A DNA stretch of 64,000 nucleotides from JAMLHH01 sp037189845 (GTDB lineage Bacteria > Bacteroidota > Bacteroidia > Chitinophagales > JADIYW01). The stretch covers positions 434,001 to 498,000 of the forward strand of contig JBBCIS010000003.1 in the NCBI GenBank assembly GCA_037189845.1. The letters run 5' to 3'. The position numbers were made by a program, and so were the translations under genes. Under the pieces are notes generated by a model, which was not told the origin of the DNA, did not search any database, and worked only from the letters and a program-made list of their open reading frames with translations. This document shows, piece by piece, positions 62,435 through 64,000 of this stretch. The stretch's first letter is position 1. Every line of letters starts with the position of its first letter.

Positions 62435-64000
62435 TCATTTTGCTTCCAATGCATCATCAATCAGGTAAACTATATACTGCTTGTGTGCTTTAGAAGAATT
62501 ATCGCCTCCTGTGTTTGAAGCCATTCTTTTGATTTTCTGAACTTCAAAATATGCTGCAGATTTAGACACATTTGAATATCTGGTCGTTTTCACAATCTCC
62601 AGCAATTGCTTCACATACTCAATCTGTAGTTGCTGTCTTAATGTATTGATGCTTCCGGAAATATCCTCTTTTACTACAGCATCTGTCAAATCAGCCAATA
62701 CAGCATTTACATCGTATTGGTTGCCATATAATCTTGTATCTACTACCTTATCCAAAGTATTTACATGCAGAAGCTGTTTCAAAATTTGCGACTGAACATT
62801 CAGAATTCTGGAATGTATTTTAGGTAGTTCCCCTTCAGCATAAAAACCATATCCCCTTCTCTGTGCCTGCAGATAATTATATAGCTCGCTTTCATAATCA
62901 AATGCCTTAGGAGCAAATGCATATTGTGCCAATGCTGCCATAGCTCTTTTTTGATCAGCCAAAGCTACATTCACAAAAGGAGCTACAGTGTCCTGTCCAA
63001 CAAAGCTTCTATTGACAAACACACCTCCGATCCATCTGCTCAAAACCGTAAAATTGGAGGCATTTCTCGAGGACAATGTAATATATGCACTTCTCAAAGC
63101 CTGATAAGATTGATTGTCTCTGGCATATTTTGTTTTTATTTTCCGGAATGTATTATTGTTCATTCTGATCTGCTCTATTGCATAAGTGATAGGATCACTG
63201 GTCATATCATGCAACATTGCTCTCGGATCAGCACCTTTCCCCGGATTTCTCATATCATCAGCATCATTAAAGAAGAGATTTTCTCTTTTGTTTGATTCAG
63301 ATAGTATTTCCTGTAACCCGGCCCTTTCTTCTTCAGCATTATTATATGTGGTATATCCATAACGAATAGCCCATCTGTCATACAAGCCCGGCACGATGGA
63401 GAAATAGAGCCCCTGATGAGACGTGTCAGGAGAAATGTTCGCAATATTATAATCCATGACAGAACTGGACAAACCATATTTCTCTCCAAAAGCTTTATCC
63501 TGCCATTGAGCGTTAGATGCATAATAGCTTCCGGCAAAATTGTGGTTCAGACCCAAGGTATGTCCGACTTCGTGCAATACCAGCTCCATCAGACATTGGG
63601 TCAGGAATGTATCTTTCTGAATCTGATCAAAATTATACGTTTCCATGATCGTCTGGCCAAAGGATAAATTCTCGCTGTGGTGTAGTCCTGCCGAGCAGAA
63701 ATGATGTTTTCCATCTATTTCCTGATGCTCCTGTTCCATAGACAGTCCTGCTACATCAAACAATTTTTCAAGCTTGATACGATTGGACAAATAAATCCAC
63801 TCCAGCATGATATCTGCCCCGATGATCTGTCCTGTTCGCGGATTTTTGAAGCTTGGTCCGTATCCACCGAAAGGAGGGTTAGGAGAAGATGTCCATCTGA
63901 TGACATTGTATCTGATATCTCCTGCATCCCAATCCGCTGTATCCGGCTGAATATTACATACCACCGCATTTTTAAACCCAGCTTGTTCGAAAGCGATATT
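62435..64000 (-). CDS. Zinc-dependent metalloprotease, metzincin type (N-terminus cut off)
   Basis: The C-terminal 521 residues of a large secreted protease are visible; the frame continues past the right edge (NIAFEQAGFKNAVVCNIQPD). The zinc site is HEVGHTLGLNHNF, with three histidine ligands and catalytic glutamate. A Met-turn-like SVMDYN lies 40 residues downstream, making it a metzincin. The preceding segment DIRYNVIRWTSSP and NPRTGQIIGADIMLEWIYLS match the Bacteroidota metalloproteases with DUF4953/DUF5117 domains. The C-terminal half (about 240-521) is helical and of unknown role. The signal peptide and N-terminal domains lie outside the window. Confidence 0.88.
   Translation of the reverse strand, partial: NIAFEQAGFKNAVVCNIQPDTADWDAGDIRYNVIRWTSSPNPPFGGYGPSFKNPRTGQIIGADIMLEWIYLSNRIKLEKLFDVAGLSMEQEHQEIDGKHHFCSAGLHHSENLSFGQTIMETYNFDQIQKDTFLTQCLMELVLHEVGHTLGLNHNFAGSYYASNAQWQDKAFGEKYGLSSSVMDYNIANISPDTSHQGLYFSIVPGLYDRWAIRYGYTTYNNAEEERAGLQEILSESNKRENLFFNDADDMRNPGKGADPRAMLHDMTSDPITYAIEQIRMNNNTFRKIKTKYARDNQSYQALRSAYITLSSRNASNFTVLSRWIGGVFVNRSFVGQDTVAPFVNVALADQKRAMAALAQYAFAPKAFDYESELYNYLQAQRRGYGFYAEGELPKIHSRILNVQSQILKQLLHVNTLDKVVDTRLYGNQYDVNAVLADLTDAVVKEDISGSINTLRQQLQIEYVKQLLEIVKTTRYSNVSKSAAYFEVQKIKRMASNTGGDNSSKAHKQYIVYLIDDALEAK

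Noticed and set aside
1..64000. CRISPR arrays, rRNA, tRNA, phage or transposase genes
   Set aside because: No spaced identical repeats, no rRNA-like conserved stretches and no integrase or transposase protein were seen. tRNA genes were not searched by computation, so a missed tRNA is possible but none was noticed.

Overview
The window comes from a member of the Bacteroidota with low to moderate G+C. Evidence for this: several promoters match the phylum's TTG-N17-21-TAnnTTTG pattern; there is a TonB-dependent receptor with an N-terminal carboxypeptidase-regulatory-like domain and a beta-helix lipoprotein beside it; there are PCMD-type lipoproteins, a SprE/PorW-like TPR lipoprotein and a bactofilin next to an M23-like protein; and few starts have a strong Shine-Dalgarno. 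No rRNA, tRNA, CRISPR array, phage or complete insertion sequence was recognised. Most of the window is core chromosome broken up by small accessory patches.

Layout. 0-5 kb: start of an unidentified membrane protein, a NarL/LuxR-type response regulator, an EamA exporter and an AddB-like nuclease. 5-13 kb: an AT-rich secreted protein of unknown function, a TonB receptor/lipoprotein pair, an alpha/beta hydrolase and a lipoprotein MsrA. 13-21 kb: sucA-sucB, rpsT, radC, a DUF2892 membrane protein behind Crp/Fnr-type palindromes, apaG, and yicC-gmk. 21-27 kb: DPP-IV peptidase, an outer-membrane protein, an ABC exporter, a dienelactone hydrolase-like protein and two duplicated Cys-rich mini-lipoproteins. 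27-37 kb: a porW-like/mrcA/uvrC operon, divergent from an M23-like/bactofilin/atpZ/atpI-like operon that stops before atpB. 37-46 kb: sugar nucleotidyltransferase, glyA, an endonuclease/phosphatase-family protein, pepA-pdxA and rsmA-hydroxyacid dehydrogenase. 45-56 kb: orphan PD-(D/E)XK protein, sulfotransferase, thiolase, ftsK-lolA, tetR-tolC and gltA. 56-64 kb: a frameshifted DUF4328 gene, a duplicated PCMD lipoprotein cluster around a beta-barrel protein, a Wzz-like/O-antigen-ligase pair and a truncated zinc metalloprotease.

The housekeeping genes cover the TCA cycle (gltA, sucAB), cell-wall synthesis and division (mrcA, ftsK, bactofilin), envelope transport (lolA, tolC, TonB receptor), DNA repair (uvrC, AddB-like) and cofactor or one-carbon metabolism (pdxA, glyA). 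No gene cluster can be claimed as a wholly new system. The most interesting signals are regulatory or small-scale. (1) An identical 14-bp element lies exactly 20 bp before the -7 box of both PCMD paralogues. (2) A TGAC-N4-GTCA site is placed as an activator of the DUF2892 gene, with a second palindrome 42 bp further out. (3) A 136-bp MITE-like palindromic element has a diverged relative 49 kb away whose inner stem shows changes on both arms. (4) pepA and rsmA have overlapping divergent promoters. (5) The M23-like partner of the bactofilin appears catalytically dead. (6) A DUF4328 gene is broken by one base.
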